13,492 nt of DNA from an uncultured Marinosulfonomonas sp. (GCA_947311455.1 CAMZKY010000071.1:1-13492); one strand, 5' to 3'; positions 1-8,152 are shown, numbered from the stretch's first letter. The notes: generated by a model from the letters alone, not told the origin. Translations and numbers: made by a program.

Positions 1-81
1 ATCACTAAGGCTGTCATAGCTTGCCTCGTCCTTTGCGCCCGTTTGCGCCTGCCCGTGACGCACCAGAACCAGCTCATTCAT
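1..81 (-). CDS. histidine phosphatase family protein, N-terminal part only (runs off the left edge)
   Basis: Reading the minus strand from an ATG at 81-79 gives 27 open codons to the window edge, beginning MNELVLVRHGQAQTG. The LVRHG motif (Arg8, His9, Gly10) right after a short beta strand is the hallmark of the histidine phosphatase superfamily, branch 1 (phosphoglycerate mutase/SixA-like), where this histidine becomes phosphorylated during catalysis. A purine-rich ribosome-binding site (GGAAGGGA) lies 7-15 bases upstream of the ATG. The gene follows the PPOX-type gene on the same strand after a 78-base spacer that is mostly filled by an 11-bp tandem repeat array, so its expression may be controlled separately. 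The substrate cannot be told from this fragment. Confidence 0.75.
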   Translation of the reverse strand, partial: MNELVLVRHGQAQTGAKDEASYDSLSD

Positions 82-100
82 CGCGGTTTCCCTTCCGATT

Positions 101-142
101 TTGCCATACGCTTGCCATACGTTTGCCATACGTTTGCCATAC
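101..142 (-). repeat. array 1: four copies of GTATGGCAA at 11-bp spacing
   Basis: On the plus strand TTGCCATAC starts at 101, 112, 123 and 134, so the period is exactly 11 bp with two variable bases between copies. On the minus strand, the direction of the neighbouring histidine phosphatase gene, it reads GTATGGCAA with linkers AC, AC, GC. The last copy ends 19 bases before the ATG at 81. All four 9-mers are identical. A matching array lies at 11134-11175. An 11-bp period places each copy on about the same face of the helix, as in tandem binding sites of OmpR/PhoB-type regulators; the binding protein is not known here. Confidence 0.9.
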
Positions 143-159
143 AGTAGAAAACGCGGGTT

Positions 160-765
160 TTACCACAGGCTGGCCTTTGCCCGATCCGGCCATTCCCGAT
201 CATAAGTTTCCCCGTCAAATTCGCCCGAGGTCATTTCTTTTAGCATCTCGCCAATCGTCGGTAGCCCCGCAGATTGATCGCCATCCACCCACAATCCGGC
301 CCGCATCACCGCGCGGGCGCATTGGGGGTAAACTTCGCCTATTTTCACCACAATCACACTGCGCGGATGCTTGCCTTTGTGTTCAAACCTGTGGCGCATT
401 TGGGTATCAACGGTAATCCTGGCCTCGCCATTGACCCGCAACACGGTCGTTGATCCAGCCACCAGAAACATCAAAGAAATACGAGGATCATTGACGATGT
501 TTCGCAGGGTATCAATGCGGTTATTGCCCTTCCAATCGGGTAATAATAACGTGTGTTCGTCCAGTTCAACCACCACCGGCCCCGTGTCACCACGCGGGGA
601 GCCATCGGTGCCTTCTGGCCCCACAGTCGACAGCACACAAAACCGGCTTTGCATGATCCATTTGCGATAGGACGGGGTTAATTTTCGTGCAACTTTAACC
701 AAAGATGCCTGCCCCGGCTCCCCGTATAAATCGGTTAATTCTTTAATGTTTTCAATATATTTCAC
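160..765 (-). CDS. pyridoxamine 5'-phosphate oxidase (PPOX)-type flavoprotein, MSMEG_1061/DR_2398-like
   Basis: A 201-residue protein with the split-barrel flavin-binding fold expected of the PPOX superfamily: a strand near residues 41-47 (RFCVLST), SPRGD at 56-60, and NNRIDTLRNI at 81-90, typical of the FMN phosphate-binding region. The C-terminal half, with a conserved-looking segment near 145-160 (EVYPQCARAVMRAGLW), resembles the PPOX-class family named after DR_2398 or MSMEG_1061, whose substrates are unknown; FMN binding is inferred. It is not PdxH, which is arranged differently. Translation starts on GTG at 765-763, directly after the TAG stop of the acyltransferase gene (768-766), so the two are probably translationally coupled. 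It is the last tightly linked gene of the ftsE operon. Confidence 0.8.
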   Translation of the reverse strand: MKYIENIKELTDLYGEPGQASLVKVARKLTPSYRKWIMQSRFCVLSTVGPEGTDGSPRGDTGPVVVELDEHTLLLPDWKGNNRIDTLRNIVNDPRISLMFLVAGSTTVLRVNGEARITVDTQMRHRFEHKGKHPRSVIVVKIGEVYPQCARAVMRAGLWVDGDQSAGLPTIGEMLKEMTSGEFDGETYDREWPDRAKASLW

Positions 766-1503
766 CTAATCCGCCTTTTTGACAAAGCCGCCTTCGGCCA
801 TTAAATCATCCGATGCTTTTTCGATAACCTGTTCAAGCCGTTGCATGAATTTATCGCGAGGAAGACCAGCTTCAATCCGTGGCAAAAACTCGATCACCGC
901 GGTGCCTTGTTTGCGATACACCCCGCGTTTGGGCCAGAAAACCCCGACATTGGTGGCCACCGGAACGCATGGCATCCCTGTTTGTTCATAAAGCAGCCCC
1001 GTGCCGATTTTGTAAGGCGCTTTCACCCCCGGCGCGATGCGGGTGCCTTGGGGGTAAATCAACAATTGCCCCGACTCTAGCGCGCCACTTTCTAAATCAT
1101 CCATCATCTTGGTAATCGCCTTACCACGATCCCCGCGTTTGACCGGAATGTTCCCCATTCTATTGCCAAAAAAGTGGAAAATAGGCATCCTGTGCAACTC
1201 GCGTTTGATGATAACCCGCGGGCGCCACGCAACGCTGATAATCAGGATAACATCCAGAAAAGATTGATGTTTTGAGGCAATCAGCACCTCATCTGCCGGC
1301 ACCTCCCCCCGCACTTCGGTTTTGACCCCGGCAATCCACGCCAAAGACCATCGGCAATAGCGCGCATAGGTTTTTACAAAGGTAAAAACCACCCTGCGAT
1401 TGACGATCGCGAATGGCAGAAAAACCAGCGCCATAAGCGGCATCATCAGATACATCTGAACGGCAAAGATCAGGCTTCTAAGCCATTGAATTCCATATAA
1501 CAT
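766..1503 (-). CDS. plsC: 1-acyl-sn-glycerol-3-phosphate acyltransferase (PlsC-like)
   Basis: A 245-residue membrane-associated acyltransferase that would transfer a fatty acyl group to lysophosphatidic acid to form phosphatidic acid in the inner membrane. A hydrophobic segment at residues 10-34 anchors the N-terminus. The catalytic HX4D motif is HQSFLD (His79, Asp84). Downstream blocks are IKREL (about 99-103), GNIPVKRGD (117-125) and YPQGTR (150-155), the last being the usual EGTR block with Gln in place of Glu, a variation common in this family. The ATG at 1503-1501 overlaps the ftsX TAA by one base (TAATG), pointing to translational coupling with ftsX. Several paralogues are common in this order, so the acyl acceptor is inferred from the family. 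Confidence 0.85.
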   Translation of the reverse strand: MLYGIQWLRSLIFAVQMYLMMPLMALVFLPFAIVNRRVVFTFVKTYARYCRWSLAWIAGVKTEVRGEVPADEVLIASKHQSFLDVILIISVAWRPRVIIKRELHRMPIFHFFGNRMGNIPVKRGDRGKAITKMMDDLESGALESGQLLIYPQGTRIAPGVKAPYKIGTGLLYEQTGMPCVPVATNVGVFWPKRGVYRKQGTAVIEFLPRIEAGLPRDKFMQRLEQVIEKASDDLMAEGGFVKKAD

Positions 1504-2456
1504 TACGTAAGTTCCCCCAAACGTTTAAAGGCCGCAAACCGCGTTGCGACATACGCAACGATCGCTGCAAGCGGTGGAATAAACATCGGCCATATCCATT
1601 GCCATCCAACAAAGCCCAACCCCGTTAAAAAACCACTCGCTGCCGAGGCGTCCGGCAATAACATCACAGCGATCACCCCTGCCAAAGTGCCAACCGCGGC
1701 CCCGGAAAATGCTCTCAAAGTAAAGCGACGTACAAACGCCTGTGCAATGTAATCATCGCGCGCACCGACCAGACGTAACACCTTGATAACCTGGGCATTT
1801 GTCGCCAGTGCCGCATTGGCGGCCAATGTGATCATTGCCGCCGTTGCCAAGGCAATCAGTAAAATAGACAGCGTTCCAAGCCAGCGCAAACTGCCCGCAG
1901 CACGCACCAAAGGTTTACGCCATCGGGAATGATCATCCAACACAGCGCCAGGAACTTCGGCAGACAATCGCAAACGCAATCCATCCGCATCAAATCCATT
2001 CCCATCCTGTATAATATCAATCAGTTTCGGGATCGGCAAATCATCCAGCGGAATATCAGGCCCAAACCATGGCTCCAACAGGGCCTTTTGGTCGGCTTCA
2101 CTAAGCACATTAACAGCTGCAATTCCGGGGGTGGTATTTAACACTTCGATCAATTTTGAAACTTGGCGTGACATCTGATCTTCGGGGGCCGAAATACGAA
2201 CGGTGGCCGATTGAGAAAGCTCGGTTTTCCACCGATCCGCCAATCGCCCCGTTGCCAAAGACAGCGCCAGAGCAAACACCGCCAGAAATGCCATTGCCCC
2301 CGCCGTGAAGGATGTCAAAGTTGCGGTATGTCCGCTAGGCGGCACCACCTGATCGGCGTGCTGATCCCCCTTTAGCAGTTGAATCGCCCCTTTTGTGGCG
2401 GCCAGAACCGTGTGTTTATCGGGGGTTAACGATTTTAAAATATCAGATATGTTCAC
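1503..2456 (-). CDS. ftsX: cell division protein FtsX (permease-like subunit of FtsEX)
   Basis: A 317-residue protein with the FtsX layout: a cytoplasmic N-terminus of about 46 residues, a first membrane segment (47-69), a periplasmic domain of about 120 residues, then three further membrane segments at about 192-214, 250-268 and 286-304. The stretch after the first segment (ATVRISAP) is typical of alphaproteobacterial FtsX. With FtsE it forms a complex that couples ATP hydrolysis in the cytoplasm to activation of peptidoglycan hydrolysis at the septum. It starts on GTG (2456-2454), overlapping the ftsE TGA as GTGA, and its stop overlaps the next ATG. Gene position next to ftsE makes the assignment firm although FtsX sequences diverge strongly. 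Confidence 0.9.
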   Translation of the reverse strand: MNISDILKSLTPDKHTVLAATKGAIQLLKGDQHADQVVPPSGHTATLTSFTAGAMAFLAVFALALSLATGRLADRWKTELSQSATVRISAPEDQMSRQVSKLIEVLNTTPGIAAVNVLSEADQKALLEPWFGPDIPLDDLPIPKLIDIIQDGNGFDADGLRLRLSAEVPGAVLDDHSRWRKPLVRAAGSLRWLGTLSILLIALATAAMITLAANAALATNAQVIKVLRLVGARDDYIAQAFVRRFTLRAFSGAAVGTLAGVIAVMLLPDASAASGFLTGLGFVGWQWIWPMFIPPLAAIVAYVATRFAAFKRLGELT

Positions 2457-3145
2457 AGATCGGCCCCCGCAAGTTGCAATCGCCGATTGCTAATTCGTAA
2501 CACCCGGGCATTCACTTTGGATTTGGCGGTTCGGATCAGATTCAGATCATGGGTGGCAATCATGATAGTTTTGCCCATTTTGTTCAATTCGATCAGTAGG
2601 TTAAGCATCCTGCTCGACATTTCCCAATCAACATTGCCCGTCGGTTCATCCGCCAAAATCACATCGGGCGACAAAATCAAGGCCCGCGCAAGTGCAGCAC
2701 GCTGGCGTTCCCCCCCTGACAACTCGGCAGGGAGTGCCTCTGCATGATTCTCAAGCCCCACCCAATTTAATAGCGATTGCAAATTTTCCGTAACCGCTTG
2801 GCGCTTTCGCCCCGAAACCATAACGGGAAGAAGAATATTCGTTGCAACATTCAGGTGCTCTAAAAACTGGCAATCCTGATGCACAACGCCGATCCGTTGG
2901 CGATTTACTGCAACCTCGTCACGGTTCATTGTGCGTGTGTCTTTTTCAAAAACTTTCACAACCCCCGCCGTTGACGCCAATTCCATATAACAAAGCTTAA
3001 GAAACGTGGTTTTTCCGGCACCCGATGGCCCAGTTAAAAAATGAAATGAACCCGACCCCAGTTTGAGCGAGATATCAGACAAGAGTTCACCACCGCCATA
3101 GCTGTATGCCACATTCTTTAACTCGATCACCACATGGCCTTTCAT
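2453..3145 (-). CDS. ftsE: cell division ATP-binding protein FtsE
   Basis: A 230-residue ABC-type ATPase with all nucleotide-binding motifs, numbered from the ATG at 3145: Walker A GPSGAGKT (39-46), Q-loop in VVHQD (Gln90), signature LSGGERQ (142-148), Walker B VILADEP (162-168, catalytic Glu167) and the H-loop ATHD (His199). It partners FtsX at the inner face of the division site. The start is uncertain. No ribosome-binding site precedes the ATG, whereas AAAGG lies seven bases before a GTG at 3130-3128, which would give a protein starting MIELKNVAYSYGG, closer to the usual FtsE N-terminus. It is the first gene of a coupled unit ftsE-ftsX-plsC-PPOX and is divergent from the zinc-ribbon gene at 3297. 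Confidence 0.95.
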   Translation of the reverse strand: MKGHVVIELKNVAYSYGGGELLSDISLKLGSGSFHFLTGPSGAGKTTFLKLCYMELASTAGVVKVFEKDTRTMNRDEVAVNRQRIGVVHQDCQFLEHLNVATNILLPVMVSGRKRQAVTENLQSLLNWVGLENHAEALPAELSGGERQRAALARALILSPDVILADEPTGNVDWEMSSRMLNLLIELNKMGKTIMIATHDLNLIRTAKSKVNARVLRISNRRLQLAGADL

Positions 3146-3296
3146 ATCAAATTAGCAACAGTTTTGCCCGAGGCTACGCATAGATTCAACCAAGGCACCA
3201 CGCAAAAGCTTTAAACTTTTGTTTTCTCTTGCTAGAAACAAGGTAACTCGTCAGATTTGAACCTGTTTCTTGGGTCATTACAAGGAAATCGAAACA
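3146..3296. other. divergent intergenic region between ftsE and the zinc-ribbon gene
   Basis: These 151 bases must hold the promoters for both the ftsE operon (minus) and the zinc-ribbon gene (plus). I see no convincing -35/-10 pair. One GATTC at 3183-3187 fits the CcrM methylation site GANTC. The plus-strand ribosome-binding site AAGGA is at 3282-3286, ten bases before the ATG at 3297. Confidence 0.5.
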
Positions 3297-4124
3297 ATGC
3301 GGCTTATTTGCCCCAACTGCGACGCACAATATGAAGTTGCCGATAGCGCCATCCCGGATGATGGCCGCGATGTTCAATGTTCAAGCTGTGGTCAAACCTG
3401 GTTTCAGAAATCTGTGCATATGCTTGAAGCAGAAGCCATCAAAGTGGCTAATGCGGCTGTTGAAGATTCGGCTTCACCGTCTTCGTTTCAGATAGAAAAC
3501 CCGGCATCAAACCCAGATCCCGACATTGAATCGCCCGGCCCCGAGGCCACAATTGAGACACAAACACCGGCTCAAGAACCTGCGCACAGAAAACCAAGCG
3601 ATGCCGCGCTTGAAATACTTCGCGAAGAAGCTGAAATCGCCGCAAAATCTCGGCTAAGCCAAACAAGTGCCGGTATCGAAACACAACCAGATCTTGGTTT
3701 GGAAACGCCTTCGAAAAAACCTTCGCCAAAGCCACAAATCGTTCAAGAGCGACGCACAGATCTGCAAGATGTTGCGCAAGAAGAAATACCGCAAAGATCC
3801 CGCCGCGATCTGTTGCCCGACATCGAAGAAATCAATTCTACTCTGCGCGCAACATCTGACCGCGAAGCAGATACCGCAGGCGATAGTGAATTTTCCGCTC
3901 ACCTCCGCAAAAAAAGACGGCGCGGGTTTCGGCTTGGATTTGGGCTAATTCTGCTTTTAACGGCTGCGTTGATTATCGTTTATATTTACACGCCTCAAAT
4001 CATCGAAAAATCGCCGCAAACCCAACCTTACTTAAGCAAGTATGTTGATGCGGTGAATGATCTGCGAAACGGGCTTGAAATGATCATGAAAAAAGCCACA
4101 AGCAGCATGACGAATAGTCAATAA
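3297..4124 (+). CDS. MJ0042-type zinc-ribbon protein with a C-terminal membrane segment
   Basis: A 275-residue protein. The first 38 residues form an MJ0042-family zinc ribbon with two CXXC pairs (Cys5, Cys8, Cys28, Cys31) that should bind one zinc ion; the sequence MRLICPNC...QCSSCGQTWFQ is typical. Residues of about 50-215 are low-complexity, rich in Pro, Glu, Ser and Ala, and probably unstructured. A basic patch (RKKRRR, about 205-210) precedes a single membrane helix (about 214-234, LGFGLILLLTAALIIVYIY), followed by some 40 residues. This predicts a tail-anchored protein with the zinc ribbon in the cytoplasm. The ATG at 3297 is chosen over an in-frame TTG at 3270 because AAGGA lies upstream of it and the ribbon starts immediately. 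Function is unknown; location beside ftsE is suggestive only. Confidence 0.85.
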   Translation: MRLICPNCDAQYEVADSAIPDDGRDVQCSSCGQTWFQKSVHMLEAEAIKVANAAVEDSASPSSFQIENPASNPDPDIESPGPEATIETQTPAQEPAHRKPSDAALEILREEAEIAAKSRLSQTSAGIETQPDLGLETPSKKPSPKPQIVQERRTDLQDVAQEEIPQRSRRDLLPDIEEINSTLRATSDREADTAGDSEFSAHLRKKRRRGFRLGFGLILLLTAALIIVYIYTPQIIEKSPQTQPYLSKYVDAVNDLRNGLEMIMKKATSSMTNSQ

Positions 4125-4145
4125 CAAAAGGCCTAGGGCGCAAAC

Positions 4146-6728
4146 TTAATACTGTTCCAATAAGCGTTCAAGATACTCAAGCTCTGCATCTGGTCGTTCT
4201 TGCTCGCCTGAACGCCTACGAATTTCATCCAGCAATTCGCCAGCCCGCCTGTATACATCTTCGCCCTGAAGCATCTCTTGCCCCGTTCCAACTTTGCCGC
4301 GCCCTGTGACGTCACGCCCCAACGGATCGCGTGAACTTGCGCTTTCGCGGCCTTGCGTTTGTCCTTGCTGTCCTGGGCTTTGCTGCTGTTGGGCGCGCGC
4401 CATCGCATCGCCCAGATTTCGCATGCCTTCGCGCAGGGCCTCGATGGCTGCCGCCTGATCATCCAAGGCTTGTGCAAGATTGTTGTCACGCAACGATTGC
4501 TCTGCCCGATCCATGGCATCCCCTGCACGCCCCAAGGATTCGCGTGCATCATTACCTTCTGCGGTGCCGGCCCCCGGAAGGTTATCTTGCTGACGTTGCA
4601 ACTCATTACGTAGCGCCTGTTGACGCTCGGCAAGCCCTTCCTTGCCACTTCCTGCGCCGTCTTGCTCGCCGCTATTGCCATCATTGCCGCCACCTTTTCC
4701 AGTGCCACCATCGCCTTGATCGCTTTGGCCTTGGTTGGCTTGGTTTTTGCTTTTGCCGCTAGCATCAGGATTGAATTGTTCCTGTAGATCACGAAATGCC
4801 TGATCGGAAAGGTCTTGTTGATTGCGTAGGGTGTCTTTTAAATCTTCCATCGCCTGTTCACCTTGCCCACTAGGATCACCCCCGCCTGGTTGATTTTGCG
4901 CGGCTTGCAGGTTTTCCATCAGGTCATTCATTTGCTCCATCAGGTCTTGGGCTTCAGCCATGCGGCCCTGTTCCATCAATTCCTGAATGCGATCCATAAG
5001 CGCCTCAAGCTCTTGGGAGGTGATGATCATTTGTTCTTGATTCTGGGCTTGCTGTGGCTCGTCCAGCCCATTATTTTCTTGCTGTTGCTGCGCCAATTGA
5101 TCGGTGTAATTCTTGGTGGCGTCACGCAATTCCTGCATCAGTTCGGCGATTTCTTCTTTGCTTGCCCCATTGCGCATCGCCTCGGCCAGACGTTCCTGAG
5201 CGCGCTTCAGCCGTTCTTTGGCATCGGCCAATGAACCATCTTCCAAAATCAGCGCCACATCCCACAAAGCATTGCTCAGATCGGTTTGCAGTTGGTCATC
5301 AAAGCCAAATGCTACCGCAGATTCTAGACGGCGTATCACAACCCGCAACATCAGATAGGCTCCGTTGTTGCGCACAAAGCCTTCGGGGCGGTTGATCACC
5401 GCGCGCAAAACCTGTGCCACACGGGTGCCGTTTTGGCGCGACCACAGCAAATCACGGCGTTGTTCGATCACCGCACTTGCCAAAGGACCAAAAAAACGAC
5501 GTCCGGGTAAAACCATTTTAAGCGGTTCCGATGTGCCGGTTTGTTCCAACGCATCAGACACGGTTAAAACCATAGAAACCGGCAGGCCCGCCCATGGGTG
5601 TTTTGAAAAATCATCAATCAGGTTTTCGGTGAAATCGCTGCGATCGCCACGGATTGGCATAGGAAGATCAACAATAATGTCATCGCGAGGCTCGGGATCA
5701 ATCGTCAAGCCATATCGGCGTGTCACCACAGAAAGATCAAGCGTGAAAACCGCGTTCCCTGATACCACTTCGTAATCATCTGTGGCTTTAAACGGCAGGC
5801 TCATTTGGCCGCGCGCTTCGGCTTTCAGTTCACCGCCAATTTTCACTGCGGGTTTTGCGTCGGCGATCAGTGTGATGTCCCACATTGACCCGCTTTCGCC
5901 TTCAATTTCCAAAATACCGTTTTGATTAGCCGTCAGCTTGATCAAATCCGTGTCAAGGGTTTGGCTGCTTTCAATCGGTGAACCTGAGATGGATTCATGA
6001 ACCTTAAGCGCACCAGCTTTTCCATATAACCGCAAGGTAATTTCAGACCCTTTCGGAATGTCCAAAACCCCATCAGTGAAATCATTCAGATAAAGGCTAG
6101 GTTTACCGGTATAGGCAGGAGGATTGATCCAGCCCTCCCAGCTTGGGCCATTTAATGCGGCGCTTGCGCTTGAACCATCGGCAAGGCGGGTAATGTCGTT
6201 CACCCGCGAAACCGTGCCAAATAAAATCGCAACCAAAAACGCCAGCAATGCCATATAGCGCAGCGCATAAGGATCAAGTTTAGACACCTTCAAGTCCACA
6301 GGCGCAGCCCGCGCGGAGTCTAGCTGTTTTTTCATTCGGGTTTGATGCGCACGCCACACCGCCCTTGATGCGGCATCCTCGGCCCCGACAGCCTGATCAT
6401 CTAACACCGTGCGGATCGGCGCACCAACAAGGGTTTGATCCAGCTTTTCACGAGCTTCGTCTTGGGAGGGCCATTTAAATTTTTTGATCCCGTAAATCAG
6501 TGCCCAGATGCCGCCGACGCCAATCAACGCGATCACAGTATAGATCACGTTTCGCGGGAGGTTATCCTGTAGACCAAGCATCAAGCAAGCAAGCGCAGAA
6601 ATCAGCACTGACCATAGGGGCCAAAATGCTTTGGTCATCCGTTCCGTAACCATCCCGACCCGCGTTAAACGCAAGGTGGTTTGAATACCCGCTAACGGGT
6701 CAACAGGGGCGGTTTTTTTCTGCGTCAT
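4146..6728 (-). CDS. TIGR02302/DUF4175 family large membrane protein
   Basis: An 860-residue protein matching the alphaproteobacterial family TIGR02302 (DUF4175) in length, in hydrophobic segments confined to the N-terminal fifth (about 35-53, 60-80 and 155-173), and in a long Gln/Gly-rich tail. After the third helix the rest should lie in the periplasm. Residues of about 190-430 look like beta-rich domains (for example GPSWEGWINPPAYTGKPSLY). Residues of about 490-620 are helical and Gln/Glu/Met-rich, probably coiled coil (repeated MEQxxMAEAQDLMEQM-like units). They are followed by a Gly/Ser/Asp/Gln-rich spacer and another helical part ending LEYLERLLEQY. No enzymatic motif was seen and the family has no settled function. 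It follows lysA on the same strand by 33 bases, so the two may be cotranscribed. It converges with the zinc-ribbon gene, leaving only 21 bases between the stops and no clear terminator. Confidence 0.85.
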   Translation of the reverse strand: MTQKKTAPVDPLAGIQTTLRLTRVGMVTERMTKAFWPLWSVLISALACLMLGLQDNLPRNVIYTVIALIGVGGIWALIYGIKKFKWPSQDEAREKLDQTLVGAPIRTVLDDQAVGAEDAASRAVWRAHQTRMKKQLDSARAAPVDLKVSKLDPYALRYMALLAFLVAILFGTVSRVNDITRLADGSSASAALNGPSWEGWINPPAYTGKPSLYLNDFTDGVLDIPKGSEITLRLYGKAGALKVHESISGSPIESSQTLDTDLIKLTANQNGILEIEGESGSMWDITLIADAKPAVKIGGELKAEARGQMSLPFKATDDYEVVSGNAVFTLDLSVVTRRYGLTIDPEPRDDIIVDLPMPIRGDRSDFTENLIDDFSKHPWAGLPVSMVLTVSDALEQTGTSEPLKMVLPGRRFFGPLASAVIEQRRDLLWSRQNGTRVAQVLRAVINRPEGFVRNNGAYLMLRVVIRRLESAVAFGFDDQLQTDLSNALWDVALILEDGSLADAKERLKRAQERLAEAMRNGASKEEIAELMQELRDATKNYTDQLAQQQQENNGLDEPQQAQNQEQMIITSQELEALMDRIQELMEQGRMAEAQDLMEQMNDLMENLQAAQNQPGGGDPSGQGEQAMEDLKDTLRNQQDLSDQAFRDLQEQFNPDASGKSKNQANQGQSDQGDGGTGKGGGNDGNSGEQDGAGSGKEGLAERQQALRNELQRQQDNLPGAGTAEGNDARESLGRAGDAMDRAEQSLRDNNLAQALDDQAAAIEALREGMRNLGDAMARAQQQQSPGQQGQTQGRESASSRDPLGRDVTGRGKVGTGQEMLQGEDVYRRAGELLDEIRRRSGEQERPDAELEYLERLLEQY

Positions 6729-6761
6729 ACCATTCCCATTTTGCCCTTAACGCCCCATGCG

Positions 6762-8027
6762 TCAAAGCCATTCCGGTATTGTATCGCGGTTTATCATATC
6801 TTCCAAGGTTGGACGTTCGCGGATGACGGCGAATTGATGCCCGTCGACCAGAACTTCTGGGATCATCGGGCGGGAATTATACTCCGACGACATCACCGCA
6901 CCATATGCGCCCGCCGAACGGAATGCTACCAGATCACCCGCCTTTAGCGGCGCAAGATCGCGGTGTTTGGCAAATGTATCACCAGATTCGCAAATCGGGC
7001 CAACAATATCGTAGGGTGTTTTTTCAATACCTGCCGCTGCCTCTTGCACTGGAATAATATCATGATGGGCGTCATACATGGCAGGGCGGATCAGATCATT
7101 CATCGCAGTATTTACGATCAGGAATTCGCGGTCTTCACCCTGTTTTACAAAGATCACTTCGGAAACCAGAATACCTGCATTGCCAGCAATCAGACGGCCC
7201 GGTTCGATTTCGATTTCACAGCCCAGATCACCCAAGGTTTCCTTGACCATTTGACCGTATTCCATCGGCAAAGGCGGGGCATCATTGCTGCGCTCGTAAG
7301 GAATGCCAAGGCCACCGCCCAGATCAAGGCGTTTGATCTCATGGCCCTCGGCGCGCAGGGTTTCGGTAAGATCGCGCACCTTTTCATAGGCGGCTTTGTA
7401 GGGGGCAAGCTCGGTTAACTGGCTGCCGATATGCACGTCAATGCCGATGATTTTCAGGCCCTTCATTTTGGCCGCCATGGCATACACCTCGGACGCACGC
7501 GAAATCGGAATTCCAAATTTATTTTCTGATTTTCCGGTAGCAATTTTGGCGTGGGTTTTGGCATCTACATCGGGGTTTACCCGCACGGTAATCGGAGCCA
7601 CCACCCCCAACGACAAGGCAACATCGTTCAAGGCGATCATCTCGGGCTCGGATTCCACGTTGAACTGGCGGATGCCGCCCATCAACGCCATTTTCATTTC
7701 TTCGCGAGTTTTACCAACGCCGGAAAATACGATCTTGTCGCCCGAAACTCCGGCAGCTTTGGCGCGCGCATATTCACCGCCCGACACCACATCCATGCCG
7801 GCCCCCAGATCGCCCATCAATTTCAAAACCGCCTGATTTGAATTGGCTTTCATTGCGTAACAGACCAGATGATCCATGCCGTCCAGTGCCTCGTCAAACA
7901 GGCGATAGTGGCGGCGCAATGTGGCGGCGGAATACAGGTAAAACGGCGTTCCAACTTGGGCCGCGATTGTGGGCACCGCCATGTCTTCGGCATGTAAAAC
8001 ACCGTCTTTATAAAGAAAATGATCCAT
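6762..8027 (-). CDS. lysA: diaminopimelate decarboxylase
   Basis: A 421-residue PLP enzyme of the alanine-racemase fold (group IV decarboxylases) that converts meso-diaminopimelate to L-lysine and CO2, the last step of lysine synthesis. Visible motifs: the PLP lysine in CYAMKANSNQ (Lys60), HIGSQ (199-203), the phosphate-binding glycines LGGGLGIPY (236-244), EPGR (275-278), and CESGD (346-350), whose cysteine works across the dimer interface. GAYG (373-376) carries the tyrosine that contacts substrate. The length is normal. The ATG at 8027 has only a weak AAGAAC ahead of it. In many relatives lysA follows argH and a small lipoprotein gene directly; here about 860 bases of decayed genes lie in between, so lysA may need its own promoter in 8028-8152, where I could not identify one. 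Confidence 0.97.
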   Translation of the reverse strand: MDHFLYKDGVLHAEDMAVPTIAAQVGTPFYLYSAATLRRHYRLFDEALDGMDHLVCYAMKANSNQAVLKLMGDLGAGMDVVSGGEYARAKAAGVSGDKIVFSGVGKTREEMKMALMGGIRQFNVESEPEMIALNDVALSLGVVAPITVRVNPDVDAKTHAKIATGKSENKFGIPISRASEVYAMAAKMKGLKIIGIDVHIGSQLTELAPYKAAYEKVRDLTETLRAEGHEIKRLDLGGGLGIPYERSNDAPPLPMEYGQMVKETLGDLGCEIEIEPGRLIAGNAGILVSEVIFVKQGEDREFLIVNTAMNDLIRPAMYDAHHDIIPVQEAAAGIEKTPYDIVGPICESGDTFAKHRDLAPLKAGDLVAFRSAGAYGAVMSSEYNSRPMIPEVLVDGHQFAVIRERPTLEDMINRDTIPEWL

Positions 8028-8152
8028 AGAGTTCTTGGCCTTGTTCGCAAAATTCTGTTGGCCATACCGATACGCACCCAGCGGGAAATGGCAAGGGGAT
8101 ATATGAGCGTTTACCGGCGCAGGTTACGATCAAGCATCCGCATCGCAGCATT

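Noticed and set aside
21..416. A 131-codon plus-strand open frame crossing the left repeat array
   Set aside because: It is antisense to two well-supported genes and runs through an intergenic repeat; the translation is compositionally odd.
4125..4145. Bidirectional terminator between the convergent zinc-ribbon and TIGR02302 genes
   Set aside because: The 21-base gap contains only short palindromes such as AGGCCT and CCTAGG, with no stem of useful length and no T-run on either strand.
4133..4792. A 219-codon minus-strand open frame and a 143-codon plus-strand frame (4331-4762) inside the TIGR02302 gene
   Set aside because: Both lie over the Gln/Gly-rich tail of the real gene; biased codons there keep other frames open. 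Their translations resemble no family and they lack ribosome-binding sites.
8058..8068. TTGGCCATACC upstream of lysA, similar to one repeat unit of the arrays
   Set aside because: A single copy with an inserted base and no 11-bp neighbour; chance similarity is likely.
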